DNA from: a virus
Reading direction: 5' to 3' (one strand)
Length of the DNA: 25,168 nucleotides
IMG/VR virus record: IMGVR_UViG_3300028573_000050
Span: 1-25,168 of that record
How positions within the stretch are numbered: the first letter of the stretch is position 1; the number at the start of each line of letters is the position of its first letter. Position numbers and translations under genes: made by a program. Positions 15,895 through 21,616 of this stretch are shown piece by piece. Below the pieces are notes generated by a model. It was not told where the DNA came from. It was given only the letters and a program-made list of their open reading frames with translations, and did no database searches.

Positions 15895-16055
15895 ATTGCT
15901 AGCCCAGGCTTGATTCTGGGTAAGTTTGGCAATCTACCTGTATTCTTCCATGGAAAGCCGATATGGAAGTCATAGTCTGCGTGTCCTCGGTGCCCCCTGT
16001 TAGAGACCAGGGCATTCCTTCGGTTGTCTCAGTTAACCTCCACGCCGCTAGCAAT
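15895..16055 (-). ncRNA. Predicted structured RNA element (about 161 nt), class unknown
   Basis: The gene-free stretch between the small genes ending at 16061 and starting at 15886 folds compactly. Its ends form a perfect 9-bp helix, ATTGCTAGC with GCTAGCAAT (16047-16055 with 15895-15903). Inside, read on the minus strand, are GCGTG/CACGC (16045-16041 with 15983-15979), a hairpin GGTT/AACC (16038-16035 with 16025-16022), a hairpin TGCCCTG/CAGGGGGCA (16014-16008 with 15999-15991, two extra G), CTTCCAT/ATGGAAG (15969-15963 with 15951-15945), and CCAG/CTGG (15919-15916 with 15907-15904). The GAGAC loop (16030-16026) can pair with the GTCTC loop (16007-16003), a kissing interaction. Some alternative helices need G-U pairs on the minus strand only, favouring that orientation. 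The helix is followed by ATATTTTTAT, a possible U-tract. No match to a known riboswitch, tRNA or ribozyme was recognised. Confidence 0.6.
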
Positions 16056-16060
16056 TCTTA

Positions 16061-16255
16061 TTAATTCACCAACTTACTTCTACTCTTAACATAGAAGTTA
16101 TCATAAGTCTTAGGAACATCATAAGATGTTACATCCTTATAGCTTACCACTCTCATATCTTTAATGATAGCTAATAGTTCTAATAAGGACTTTACCCTAT
16201 ACCCAATTGTTACCTCTTTACCACCTTCAATTACCCGCACTAAATAAGTCTTCAT
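16061..16255 (-). CDS. Hypothetical small protein (64 aa)
   Basis: GGAGG lies 4 nt before the ATG at 16255, and the start overlaps the stop of the upstream homing endonuclease (ATGA). The protein begins MKTYLVRVIEGGKEVTIGY, continues with a Leu/Ile-rich helix (LLELLAIIKDMRV) and ends with Tyr/Lys-rich residues. It resembles small phage proteins with a beta-beta-alpha start, but I cannot assign a family. Downstream is the predicted structured RNA, with no further gene for about 170 nt. Confidence 0.6.
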   Translation of the reverse strand: MKTYLVRVIEGGKEVTIGYRVKSLLELLAIIKDMRVVSYKDVTSYDVPKTYDNFYVKSRSKLVN

Positions 16256-16773
16256 TCTTCCTCCTTATGTTTATTTAAATATACTATAGCCTTTTGTAAT
16301 AAGTCTACTGAATCTTTTAGTTTGCCTAAACCAGAATTACAATGCCAACACAGTAAGCCTCTAATTCTACCTGTTTTATGGTCATGATCTACAGCTAGAG
16401 TCCTTGATACTTTTTGCCTAGAATCAAATAGAGTCTCTTCATTGAAACAAATTGCACAAGTATTATTCTGTTCTTTAAGAAGTTTATTAAAGTCTCCTAT
16501 ACTCAATCCAAAGTTCTTTTTAAGAGAGTATCCCTTAAATTTATCTTTATTAGCTTTTCTATAATCCCTAGCTCTTTTATTTATCTTATCTCTATTCATA
16601 ATGTAGTACTCCCTTCTAGGTTTATTGCGATTCTCTGGATTCTTCTTATGAAGAGAGGTCCTATAAACATTCCTACAATCCTCACAACGTTTTCTTATAC
16701 CGTCTGGTTTGATCGAAGGATGCTTATAGAACCTCGCATCATCTTTATCTAATTTACATACTGAACAGATCAT
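16252..16773 (-). CDS. Endonuclease VII-type HNH homing endonuclease (173 aa)
   Basis: This is a longer relative of the nuclease at 1130. The N-terminus has one zinc cluster (C3, C6, C30, C33), followed by a Lys/Arg-rich helical linker (about residues 42-88) likely to contact DNA. The endonuclease VII core then follows: TCAICF (C106, C109), AVDHDHKTGRIRGLLC (D129, H130) and CWHCN (C142, C145, N146). The ATG overlaps the collagen-like gene's stop by one base (TAATG) and no own ribosome binding site is visible, so translation is probably coupled. It overlaps the next gene by 4 nt. Family members act as homing nucleases or junction-resolving enzymes; a second copy of the same type in this window favours homing. 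Confidence 0.86.
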   Translation of the reverse strand: MICSVCKLDKDDARFYKHPSIKPDGIRKRCEDCRNVYRTSLHKKNPENRNKPRREYYIMNRDKINKRARDYRKANKDKFKGYSLKKNFGLSIGDFNKLLKEQNNTCAICFNEETLFDSRQKVSRTLAVDHDHKTGRIRGLLCWHCNSGLGKLKDSVDLLQKAIVYLNKHKEEE

Positions 16774-17399
16774 TAGTGACTTATAGAACAGTTAGGACCG
16801 ACGGTGAAATTGCAAGATGAGTTAATAGCGTTGCTTGAGTACGTTCCAGGAGGTATTTCTGTGAGAAAGGCCCCTGGGATACTGTAAACGGCGTACAGCT
16901 TATTATTGATGCATAAGCCAGCTTCTACGAACGTTGACGAATAGCTGGACGCTCCTGGGCAGAAATTAACTGGAACAATAACCGTTCCTGGACTTCCCGC
17001 TGCTCCTGTAGCTCCCGTAGAGCCTGTAGCACCGGTTGAACCAGTAGCCCCAGTAGCTCCTGTTGCACCCGTTTGTCCTTGTTCACCTTGCGATCCTGCG
17101 ACACCTTGCTCTCCTTGTACGCCCTGTGCTCCTTGAGCACCATTACAGACGTCAGTCATGTATTGTACTTCGCTTGTTTCTAGAATGTAGTCATTGTTTA
17201 CGTCAACACCTGATAGGATAGCAGTACCACCCGCATCTCCGCAATTAGGGTCATTAGCTACAGCTTTAATGAGACTTCCATCATAAATGGTAGTTTCATG
17301 TTTAGCGCACCCAAACATCGCTACAGTAGCGGCTGCCCAGAATAAGGCTAATCCAATATAAGTTAAGTTTAAGATTAAGTTAGCTTGTTTGTTTTCCAT
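16773..17399 (-). CDS. Collagen-like membrane-anchored/lipoprotein-like protein
   Basis: I place the start at ATG 17399 because AGGAG lies 8 nt upstream; an in-frame ATG at 17450 has no ribosome binding site. The 208-residue protein begins with a hydrophobic segment (residues 8-30) ending in MFGC, a possible but non-ideal lipobox with C31. Residues about 50-86 form a domain with a Ca-binding-like loop ([15 protein letters not shown]) and CNG. This type of domain often precedes collagen repeats in bacterial surface proteins. Residues 87-138 are 17 Gly-x-y triplets (GAQ, GVQ, GEQ, then GAT/GST units). The C-terminus has four Cys (C147, C163, C196, C204) that may form disulphides. Its place outside the tail module suggests a host-envelope or superinfection role rather than a fibre. 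Confidence 0.7.
   Translation of the reverse strand: MENKQANLILNLTYIGLALFWAAATVAMFGCAKHETTIYDGSLIKAVANDPNCGDAGGTAILSGVDVNNDYILETSEVQYMTDVCNGAQGAQGVQGEQGVAGSQGEQGQTGATGATGATGSTGATGSTGATGAAGSPGTVIVPVNFCPGASSYSSTFVEAGLCINNKLYAVYSIPGAFLTEIPPGTYSSNAINSSCNFTVGPNCSISH
16986..17141 (-). repeat. DNA repeats encoding collagen Gly-x-y triplets
   Basis: The 156-bp segment encodes 17 consecutive Gly-x-y triplets. The middle is the most regular, with repeated 9-bp units reading Gly-Ala-Thr or Gly-Ser-Thr on the minus strand. Such tracts can gain or lose triplets by slippage or recombination. Confidence 0.7.
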
Positions 17400-17544
17400 T
17401 TGTTTATCTCCTCTTAAGACTAATTTACTATACCTAATTGTGTTATTCAAGACTTTATTTATGTTATTTTACACACATCAAACACATTTTTCATTAATAT
17501 GCAAAATAGCTTTGATAAATAGTTATGTAAATATACATAAATAA
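17400..17544 (-). promoter_or_regulatory. AT-rich leader/promoter region of the second minus-strand unit
   Basis: This gene-free stretch lies between the terminator at 17545-17560 and the collagen-like gene. On the minus strand it contains TTTACA (17531-17526) with TATTTT 17 nt later (17508-17503), and closer to the gene TTGAAT (17450-17445) with TAAATT 17 nt later (17427-17422). The first leaves a leader of about 90 nt; the second would start almost at the ribosome binding site. Because a terminator precedes it, a promoter here is expected, but neither match is strong. Confidence 0.4.
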
Positions 17545-17560
17545 GGGGTTTCTGAACCCC
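17538..17560 (-). terminator. Intrinsic terminator of the replication operon
   Basis: Read on the minus strand, GGGGTT (17560-17555) pairs with AACCCC (17550-17545) around a CAGA tetraloop, followed by TTATTTAT. It begins 4 nt after the stop codon of the exported small protein at 17564. The stem is short but GC-rich, with the expected T-rich tail. Confidence 0.7.
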
Positions 17561-17563
17561 GAC

Positions 17564-17869
17564 TTAAAACTCAAAGCTATAACATAATCCCAATGCCGCA
17601 GCCTGGCCTAATAGGTTATATCCCATATCCTTAGCTGGATAAGGCTGTCCAGGGCCTGTACTTAACACGCTATACATAGATGTTAAGGAAAACGTCACCA
17701 CAGCACTAAAGAACATAGCCTCACCTGTCTTCATTTTAAGGGCCTTTTTAGAGAACCCATAAGTAGCGGTTTGTAGTAAAGCTGAGTTACCAAATTGACT
17801 CCAATCATGATCATCAGCTTTGAGTATAGTACTATGGATTAGCATTATAAAGACAAGTAGTAGTTTCAT
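17564..17869 (-). CDS. Small exported membrane protein (101 aa)
   Basis: The protein starts with a typical signal peptide (MKLLLVFIMLIHSTILKA, cleavage likely after residue 18). It continues with a short hydrophilic part (DDHDWSQFG), then hydrophobic segments at about residues 48-68 (GEAMFFSAVVTFSLTSMYS) and 80-97 (GYNLLGQAAALGLCYSF). The overall pattern, with Gly and small residues around D/K positions, is like small YfiM-type or envelope-associated proteins, but I would not name a family. It is the last gene before the terminator. A role at the envelope, such as lysis accessory or superinfection exclusion, is possible; no Rz-type coiled coil is seen. Confidence 0.6.
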   Translation of the reverse strand: MKLLLVFIMLIHSTILKADDHDWSQFGNSALLQTATYGFSKKALKMKTGEAMFFSAVVTFSLTSMYSVLSTGPGQPYPAKDMGYNLLGQAAALGLCYSFEF

Positions 17870-17870
17870 C

Positions 17871-18191
17871 TTAGCCCCAAAAGATAGAGAAGTAGGTTCT
17901 AGGATAGAACACTAATTGTTCTGAGATAACACCTTCTGATATCTTAACATAGGTTCTATAGCCTTTTGTGTGCAATAAAGCTACAATACCATTCTGTACA
18001 TCTACATCAAGTACTTCAGGAATACGCACTGTTGTATCAAAGCGGCCGTTCTCAATAGCTGTATCAATAGAGGCTTTAATGAGCTCGGCGGCCTTCATTA
18101 GATTAAAGGCTGTCTCAGGTTTCTTGAATTGTAATGACTTATCTTTGGCCTGTTCGGCCATTGGGATGGAAGTAAAATTAAAGTCTTGCAT
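17871..18191 (-). CDS. Hypothetical phage protein (106 aa)
   Basis: A strong GGAGG lies 6 nt before the ATG at 18191, and the gene ends one base before the next. The soluble product has an N-terminal helical half (AEQAKDKSLQFKKPETAFNL, MKAAELIKASIDTAIENG) and a beta-rich C-terminal half (TTVRIPEVL, GIVALLHTKGYRTYVKI, QLVFYPRTYFSIFWG). The alternating pattern and the KGYRTYV segment resemble small phage proteins of unknown function that carry one helical hairpin and a sheet. No catalytic motif is evident. Confidence 0.6.
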   Translation of the reverse strand: MQDFNFTSIPMAEQAKDKSLQFKKPETAFNLMKAAELIKASIDTAIENGRFDTTVRIPEVLDVDVQNGIVALLHTKGYRTYVKISEGVISEQLVFYPRTYFSIFWG

Positions 18192-18238
18192 ATATCCTCC
18201 TATAGCTATAGTGCCATAGGGTAGGATTCATGTCAATA

Positions 18239-18427
18239 CTATTTTTTAGAGGGGAACTTAGAATAGATCCACTTAGACACTACATCTAAGGTAGACAGAA
18301 GAGATTGTACGATAGAAGGGATATAAGAGATAATAAGGGGTAGTCCGCCCGTAAAGAGAGAACCAAGCACAAGGCCTGTTAGAAAGACTTTAGGGTGTCC
18401 GATAATAGATAAGATTAGTCCTAGCAT
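18239..18427 (-). CDS. Small membrane protein (62 aa)
   Basis: AAGGA lies 6 nt before the ATG at 18427, and the start overlaps the upstream gene by 7 nt. The chain is almost wholly hydrophobic, with a likely segment at residues 3-28 (LILSIIGHPKVFLTGLVLGS) and a second at about 28-47 (PLIISYIPSIVQSLL), ending in a basic tail (KWIYSKFPSKK). Two membrane passes with a charged C-terminus fit small phage membrane proteins, including holin-like ones, but a clear holin already exists at 13615. Function is unknown. Confidence 0.6.
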   Translation of the reverse strand: MLGLILSIIGHPKVFLTGLVLGSLFTGGLPLIISYIPSIVQSLLSTLDVVSKWIYSKFPSKK

Positions 18428-18690
18428 ACTCTTTCCTTTAATATGTTTATTTGTCTTTGGCTCTTTCTACTAACATCTAGACAAATTCTATAGTTAATAG
18501 TTCCTTCAATAATAACTTTTCTATGAATTATAGGTACTTTTATAGTTCTAGGTTTTTTAAAGTACGACTGTTTTAATAAAGAATCTTCAAAGACTATAAT
18601 ATGTGACCCGTGTAACTCACTATAGCTAAAGTAAAACCCAACTTGTTGCCCTCTATTGAGTAATTCATATGCATAAGGTCCAGGAGGCAT
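18421..18690 (-). CDS. Hypothetical protein (89 aa)
   Basis: A GGAT site lies 4 nt before the ATG at 18690, directly behind the stop of the preceding gene. The sequence begins MPPGPYAYELLNRGQQVGFYF and continues with a His-containing stretch (SELHGSHIIVFED), a basic segment (FKKPRTIKVPIIHRKVIIEG) and a Lys/Arg-rich end. It appears beta-rich and soluble. I do not recognise the family. Its overlap with a small membrane-protein gene suggests coordinated expression only. Confidence 0.55.
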   Translation of the reverse strand: MPPGPYAYELLNRGQQVGFYFSYSELHGSHIIVFEDSLLKQSYFKKPRTIKVPIIHRKVIIEGTINYRICLDVSRKSQRQINILKERVC

Positions 18691-18691
18691 A

Positions 18692-18943
18692 TTAATCCTT
18701 TAAACTTAGTGTACCGATACGTTTAACCTTCATACCCTTAACCTTAGCTATGTAGGTTGTTACATCACCTAGCTTACCTTGAGGCCTTTGATCAGGTCTG
18801 GCGTATACCCAATGAGCTAATACATAGCCCAGCTTAGTTTCTTCTACAATAGCGCCTATAGCTAAGAAGCTGTAGGGCTCCGCATGACCTTCTAAGTCCC
18901 CACTATGGTCTTGAAATGATATAATAACAATAGGTACTCTCAT
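18692..18943 (-). CDS. Hypothetical protein (83 aa)
   Basis: GGA lies 7 nt before the ATG at 18943, which overlaps the exonuclease stop by 4 nt (ATGA). The protein begins with a beta strand (MRVPIVIISFQDHSGD) and has a compact alpha/beta-looking middle (YSFLAIGAIVEETKLGYVLAHWVY). It ends with a basic part (KVKGMKVKRIGTLSLKD). No metal cluster or membrane segment is visible. Coupling to the exonuclease may indicate a role in DNA metabolism, but that is inference from position. Confidence 0.55.
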   Translation of the reverse strand: MRVPIVIISFQDHSGDLEGHAEPYSFLAIGAIVEETKLGYVLAHWVYARPDQRPQGKLGDVTTYIAKVKGMKVKRIGTLSLKD

Positions 18944-19686
18944 TCTGGTTTCCTTTTAATAGGAAGTGTCTTCATTAAAGGTCCTTTAGAACTAGCTCCA
19001 CACGCTATACACACATATCTATTATATATGCCGGATAGGGTTCGCTTAGCCCCATTACTATGCAATGCGTGTTTGCCGCAATTAGGACAAGCATCTGTAG
19101 TTCCGTTAACAATATTCATATTAGGATGACGATCCATCCAAGGTCTAAGCTTTAAATAGACACGTTCTAATAACTTAACATCTTGTTTATTATAGCTTGC
19201 CATGCGAGCAAAGGCTTTCTTATCCCCGGCCATACACCTAAGCCAAAGGTCAAAGCCCTCTGTCTTTTGTTTACGCCCTACTTTTAATAGATTACCCAGA
19301 TCATCCAGTTTGTTACTATTAAAGCCAAACTTAGCTCTTGCTACTTCAAGAGTATCCACTACTTGATACTTGTTTACAGGCTTTAGTCCATGCTCTATAA
19401 ACTTAGCATTAGCTTTTTTGTTATCAAACTTTCTACCATTATGAGCTACAACTATATCAGCTGTATTTAAGACAACCCATAAAGCTTTTACTAAAGACTT
19501 ATCCGTGCTATCCTTAAAGTCAGCTCTTGTAACTACCCTCGTTTCAGCCTTCCCAATCCATTTAAAAGCAAAGGATAGCAATTGCCATTCTTGCTTAAAA
19601 GCTATAACATCTTGCTCATACTTCCCCCAAGTATAACTAATATTAGGACTTGTCTCTATATCATATAACAATATATTTTGTTTCAT
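18940..19686 (-). CDS. DEDDy 3'-5' exonuclease with C-terminal zinc ribbon
   Basis: The 248-residue protein (start at ATG 19686) has an RNase H-like exonuclease domain. Exo I is D9-x-E11 in LYDIETSP, exo II is the HNGRKFD block (D88), and exo III is Y165 with D169 in YNKQD. This is the DEDDy arrangement of proofreading-type nucleases. The last 60 residues add a zinc ribbon: C200-x2-C203 (ACPNCGKH) and C226-x2-C229 (VCIACGAS). I use ATG 19686 rather than an in-frame TTG at 19692 because AAGG lies 7 nt upstream and the start forms an ATGA overlap with the phosphatase gene. Because the polymerase here has its own proofreading domain, a repair, recombination or nucleotide-salvage role is likely. 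Confidence 0.8.
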   Translation of the reverse strand: MKQNILLYDIETSPNISYTWGKYEQDVIAFKQEWQLLSFAFKWIGKAETRVVTRADFKDSTDKSLVKALWVVLNTADIVVAHNGRKFDNKKANAKFIEHGLKPVNKYQVVDTLEVARAKFGFNSNKLDDLGNLLKVGRKQKTEGFDLWLRCMAGDKKAFARMASYNKQDVKLLERVYLKLRPWMDRHPNMNIVNGTTDACPNCGKHALHSNGAKRTLSGIYNRYVCIACGASSKGPLMKTLPIKRKPE

Positions 19687-20159
19687 GGGCAAGCCTTAAG
19701 AAAGGTCCATCCATTACGTTTGCATACATCTGCTAGCGTATTTTCTGGATCATCATCTACTACAATTACTGTATCAGCGCTGTACTGATACTTCAACACA
19801 TTAATAGCTGTTTCTTTTAGGTCTGTAGAACTTCTAAAGTCTTCTTCATCCCTCATATAAAGAGTGAAAGGGGGGAATTGATGCTTATCTAGCCATTCTT
19901 GTGTAGTCTTCTCCCATTGCTGTTGTCTGGACGTGAGGTACACCCCAATACGGGGACTTTTGTCATATAAAGCTCTTAACAAATACGCCATTCCTGCAAT
20001 AGGCCTATCCTCGTGGAATATGAGTGGATTCGTAACACTCTTAACCCATTCTTCATACTCACCTTTATTAGCTCTAGAAGGTTCTTTTCCTGCAGCCTCT
20101 AAGCGAGGTGAGGCATTAGCTATGGTCTGGTCTATATCAAATACAAATAGGATACTCAT
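19683..20159 (-). CDS. HAD-family phosphatase (polynucleotide 3'-phosphatase-like)
   Basis: The 158-residue protein shows the HAD motifs in order: D8-x-D10 in FVFDIDQT (nucleophile and acid/base Asp), T76-S77-R78 in VYLTSRQ, K115 in TDLKETA, and D135-D136 in VVDDDPEN. The layout resembles the phosphatase half of phage T4 polynucleotide kinase/phosphatase, which removes 3'-phosphates from nucleic acid ends, but no kinase domain is present. A 5'-nucleotidase-type role is the main alternative. GGAG lies 9 nt before the ATG, which overlaps the upstream gene by 4 nt. It sits between a dNTP diphosphohydrolase-like gene and an exonuclease, fitting nucleic-acid end processing or nucleotide recycling. 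Confidence 0.78.
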   Translation of the reverse strand: MSILFVFDIDQTIANASPRLEAAGKEPSRANKGEYEEWVKSVTNPLIFHEDRPIAGMAYLLRALYDKSPRIGVYLTSRQQQWEKTTQEWLDKHQFPPFTLYMRDEEDFRSSTDLKETAINVLKYQYSADTVIVVDDDPENTLADVCKRNGWTFLKACP

Positions 20160-20473
20160 TTAAGTTTACTCCACCTATTGTCCAGTTCTGGTTTCTGGAC
20201 GATCATATTGCTTAAAAACGCTAAGTTACATAATGCATGATCTATATGACAAAGTCCACTCTCTGGATCTTTGTCTTCCCCGCTAGAGTAGGCGGACAAA
20301 TGGCGGAAAGCGGCCGCTATAAGCCTATTATACTCAATACCCTTAGCCCAATTTCCTTCAGAATACTTATTAGCTCCATAAGAAAGGGCCCTTCCCATAG
20401 CTTCTAGGGCTTCTCTTGGGATAAGGTCTAATCTAGGTTTATTAGAATCGTATTTTATACCCTTATCACTCAT
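20156..20473 (-). CDS. dATP/dGTP diphosphohydrolase-like protein (MazG-like, DUF5664 type)
   Basis: The 105-residue protein has the conserved block YDSNKPRLDLIPREALEAMG, then RALSYGANKYSEGNW, a RHLSAY helix, and the CHIDHALCNLAFL helix. I recognise this as the small all-alpha phage family annotated as dATP/dGTP diphosphohydrolase N-terminal domain (DUF5664), which would hydrolyse deoxynucleoside triphosphates to monophosphates. Some relatives (MazZ) take part in replacing adenine by 2-aminoadenine in phage DNA, but the required PurZ is not in this window. GGAG lies 9 nt before the ATG; both ends overlap neighbours by 4 nt. Catalytic activity is inferred from the family. Confidence 0.75.
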   Translation of the reverse strand: MSDKGIKYDSNKPRLDLIPREALEAMGRALSYGANKYSEGNWAKGIEYNRLIAAAFRHLSAYSSGEDKDPESGLCHIDHALCNLAFLSNMIVQKPELDNRWSKLK

Positions 20474-20832
20474 TTCTTAGCTCTCCTCTTCTTGCCTTCT
20501 CTGCCTGTCTTCTGTAGATGACAGCTGCTACAGATAACACTCCAGCCCGAAGTAGATACAAAGAGATTTCTAATGAATAGATCCCACGATGTAAAACCCT
20601 CAGGACCCACCACAGGATTCTTATGGTCCAACTGCTTCTCTTTATTACCAACTTTAGATCCGCATGTTTCACAGAGATATATTCCTCGTTCTATTCTAGC
20701 TACTTGTGTAGCTATATTTCGCCAAGGCCATCTATAAGATGCTCTTCTAAGCGTCGACCTTACAAATTGTTGTCTATACTTAGCTACTTCTTCTTCAGTG
20801 TAGTCTTTAAACAGTTTCTTAACTTTAGCCAT
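20470..20832 (-). CDS. HNH nuclease in the replication operon (120 aa)
   Basis: The C-terminal two thirds form an HNH/beta-beta-alpha-metal site. C54-x2-C57 (YLCETCGS) is paired with C101-x2-C104 (ICSSCHLQKTG). The catalytic parts are D69-H70 with N72 (QLDHKNPV) and H105. The N-terminal 50 residues are basic and helical, likely DNA binding, and the tail is Lys/Arg-rich. The gene overlaps the primase gene by 8 nt and the dNTP-hydrolase gene by 4 nt, with a poor ribosome binding site. This fits a resident operon gene, perhaps a replication or recombination endonuclease such as a junction resolvase; a mobile homing nuclease is the alternative. Confidence 0.78.
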   Translation of the reverse strand: MAKVKKLFKDYTEEEVAKYRQQFVRSTLRRASYRWPWRNIATQVARIERGIYLCETCGSKVGNKEKQLDHKNPVVGPEGFTSWDLFIRNLFVSTSGWSVICSSCHLQKTGREGKKRRAKK

Positions 20833-21616
20833 AAATAGTTTTAATAATGTGATCTAATTCATTGTCTGACTTAAGCTCTTCACACATTTTATTAACTTCA
20901 CCAATCCACCACCTAGCTATATTAACATCAACTCCCTTGTCTCTCAAAGCATATGTAAGCTTAACAAGAGTTGGATGCCTACTACCATTATTAGTGGGAA
21001 CAGAATTGCCCATAATACGGATAGTTTCAAATACAGATTGCCCTTGAGATTCTGCAAAAGGACGACTAGGGCGACTGTTAATATGGCTAGAAATATTCCT
21101 ATAAGGTTCATAGCTAATAGCCTTTCCTTGTGCCTTATTTACAAGGACTTTAGGTTTACCTGTCTTTGAATGGAGGGTTCCCGGAAGCCTGAACAAGTGC
21201 AGGTGCGTGTAGATGCTATCGTCAGCTTCCGGGAAGTGCGCTCTTACCCATTCCCTATCTTGAAGAGGGAGGAGGTGAGAGGGAGGGGATAAGCGCAAGA
21301 TGCCAAAATGTGCTCCTCTATTGCCTGTGAAGTAAGCGACATAGTTAAGACCCATGTCTATTAGCTTCTGTTCTACTTTTTCGGCGGCTTCGAGGGAGTC
21401 AATGTCGAGCCAGAGCCTTTGAGACCAGACAACACCTTGATACTTCGCCGTAGTTCCAGCCTCGATAATCGCCTTGGAGACTTCTTTGGTAACCAAATAT
21501 AAACTACCAAAACCTCCATTATCAAGCCTGCTAACATGAGCAAAAGTAGGACTAATGCCATAAGAGAGGGTAGGAGTAATAATACTAAAGCAATATTCAT
21601 TTAGATATCCCAACAT
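20825..21616 (-). CDS. Archaeo-eukaryotic-type (AEP/PrimPol-like) primase
   Basis: The 263-residue protein shows the AEP catalytic pattern. Motif I is D71-x-D73 in LWLDIDS. Motif II is a GNRGAH block ending in H103 (FTGNRGAHFGI). A later region, HLFRLPGTLHSKTGKPK (about 140-156), matches motif III and the conserved Arg/Lys/His end of DNA primase small-subunit-like folds. The C-terminal 60 residues (KLTYALRDKGV, IARWWIGEVNKM) look like a PriCT-type helical domain. It would make primers for the adjacent DNA polymerase. GGAG lies 5 nt before the ATG, and the start overlaps the ClpP-like gene by 20 nt. No helicase domain is fused; a helicase may lie outside the window. Confidence 0.8.
   Translation of the reverse strand: MLGYLNEYCFSIITPTLSYGISPTFAHVSRLDNGGFGSLYLVTKEVSKAIIEAGTTAKYQGVVWSQRLWLDIDSLEAAEKVEQKLIDMGLNYVAYFTGNRGAHFGILRLSPPSHLLPLQDREWVRAHFPEADDSIYTHLHLFRLPGTLHSKTGKPKVLVNKAQGKAISYEPYRNISSHINSRPSRPFAESQGQSVFETIRIMGNSVPTNNGSRHPTLVKLTYALRDKGVDVNIARWWIGEVNKMCEELKSDNELDHIIKTIYG

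Noticed and set aside
15895-16055. tRNA, tmRNA, group I intron or known riboswitch as identity of the structured element
   Set aside because: No cloverleaf with anticodon arm, no group I P7 pair with matching GACTA/TAGTC elements in order, and no recognised riboswitch core (a CCGAAGGAA segment recalls the glutamine riboswitch but the rest of its core is missing).
16925-17143. 72-residue minus-strand ORF rich in Gln/Glu/Arg repeats
   Set aside because: It is the alternate reading of the collagen-repeat DNA and lacks a ribosome binding site.
18205-18236. Minus-strand TTGACA followed by CACTATAGC as a sigma70 or phage promoter upstream of the gene at 18191
   Set aside because: At 17-18 nt spacing no good -10 exists; TATAGC fits only at 20 nt. 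The segment is inside a continuous operon, so it is not listed as a promoter.
20466-20672. 68-residue minus-strand ORF with a hydrophobic, Leu-rich sequence
   Set aside because: It lies wholly within the HNH nuclease gene in another frame; the HNH frame shows clear motifs, so this is a shadow.
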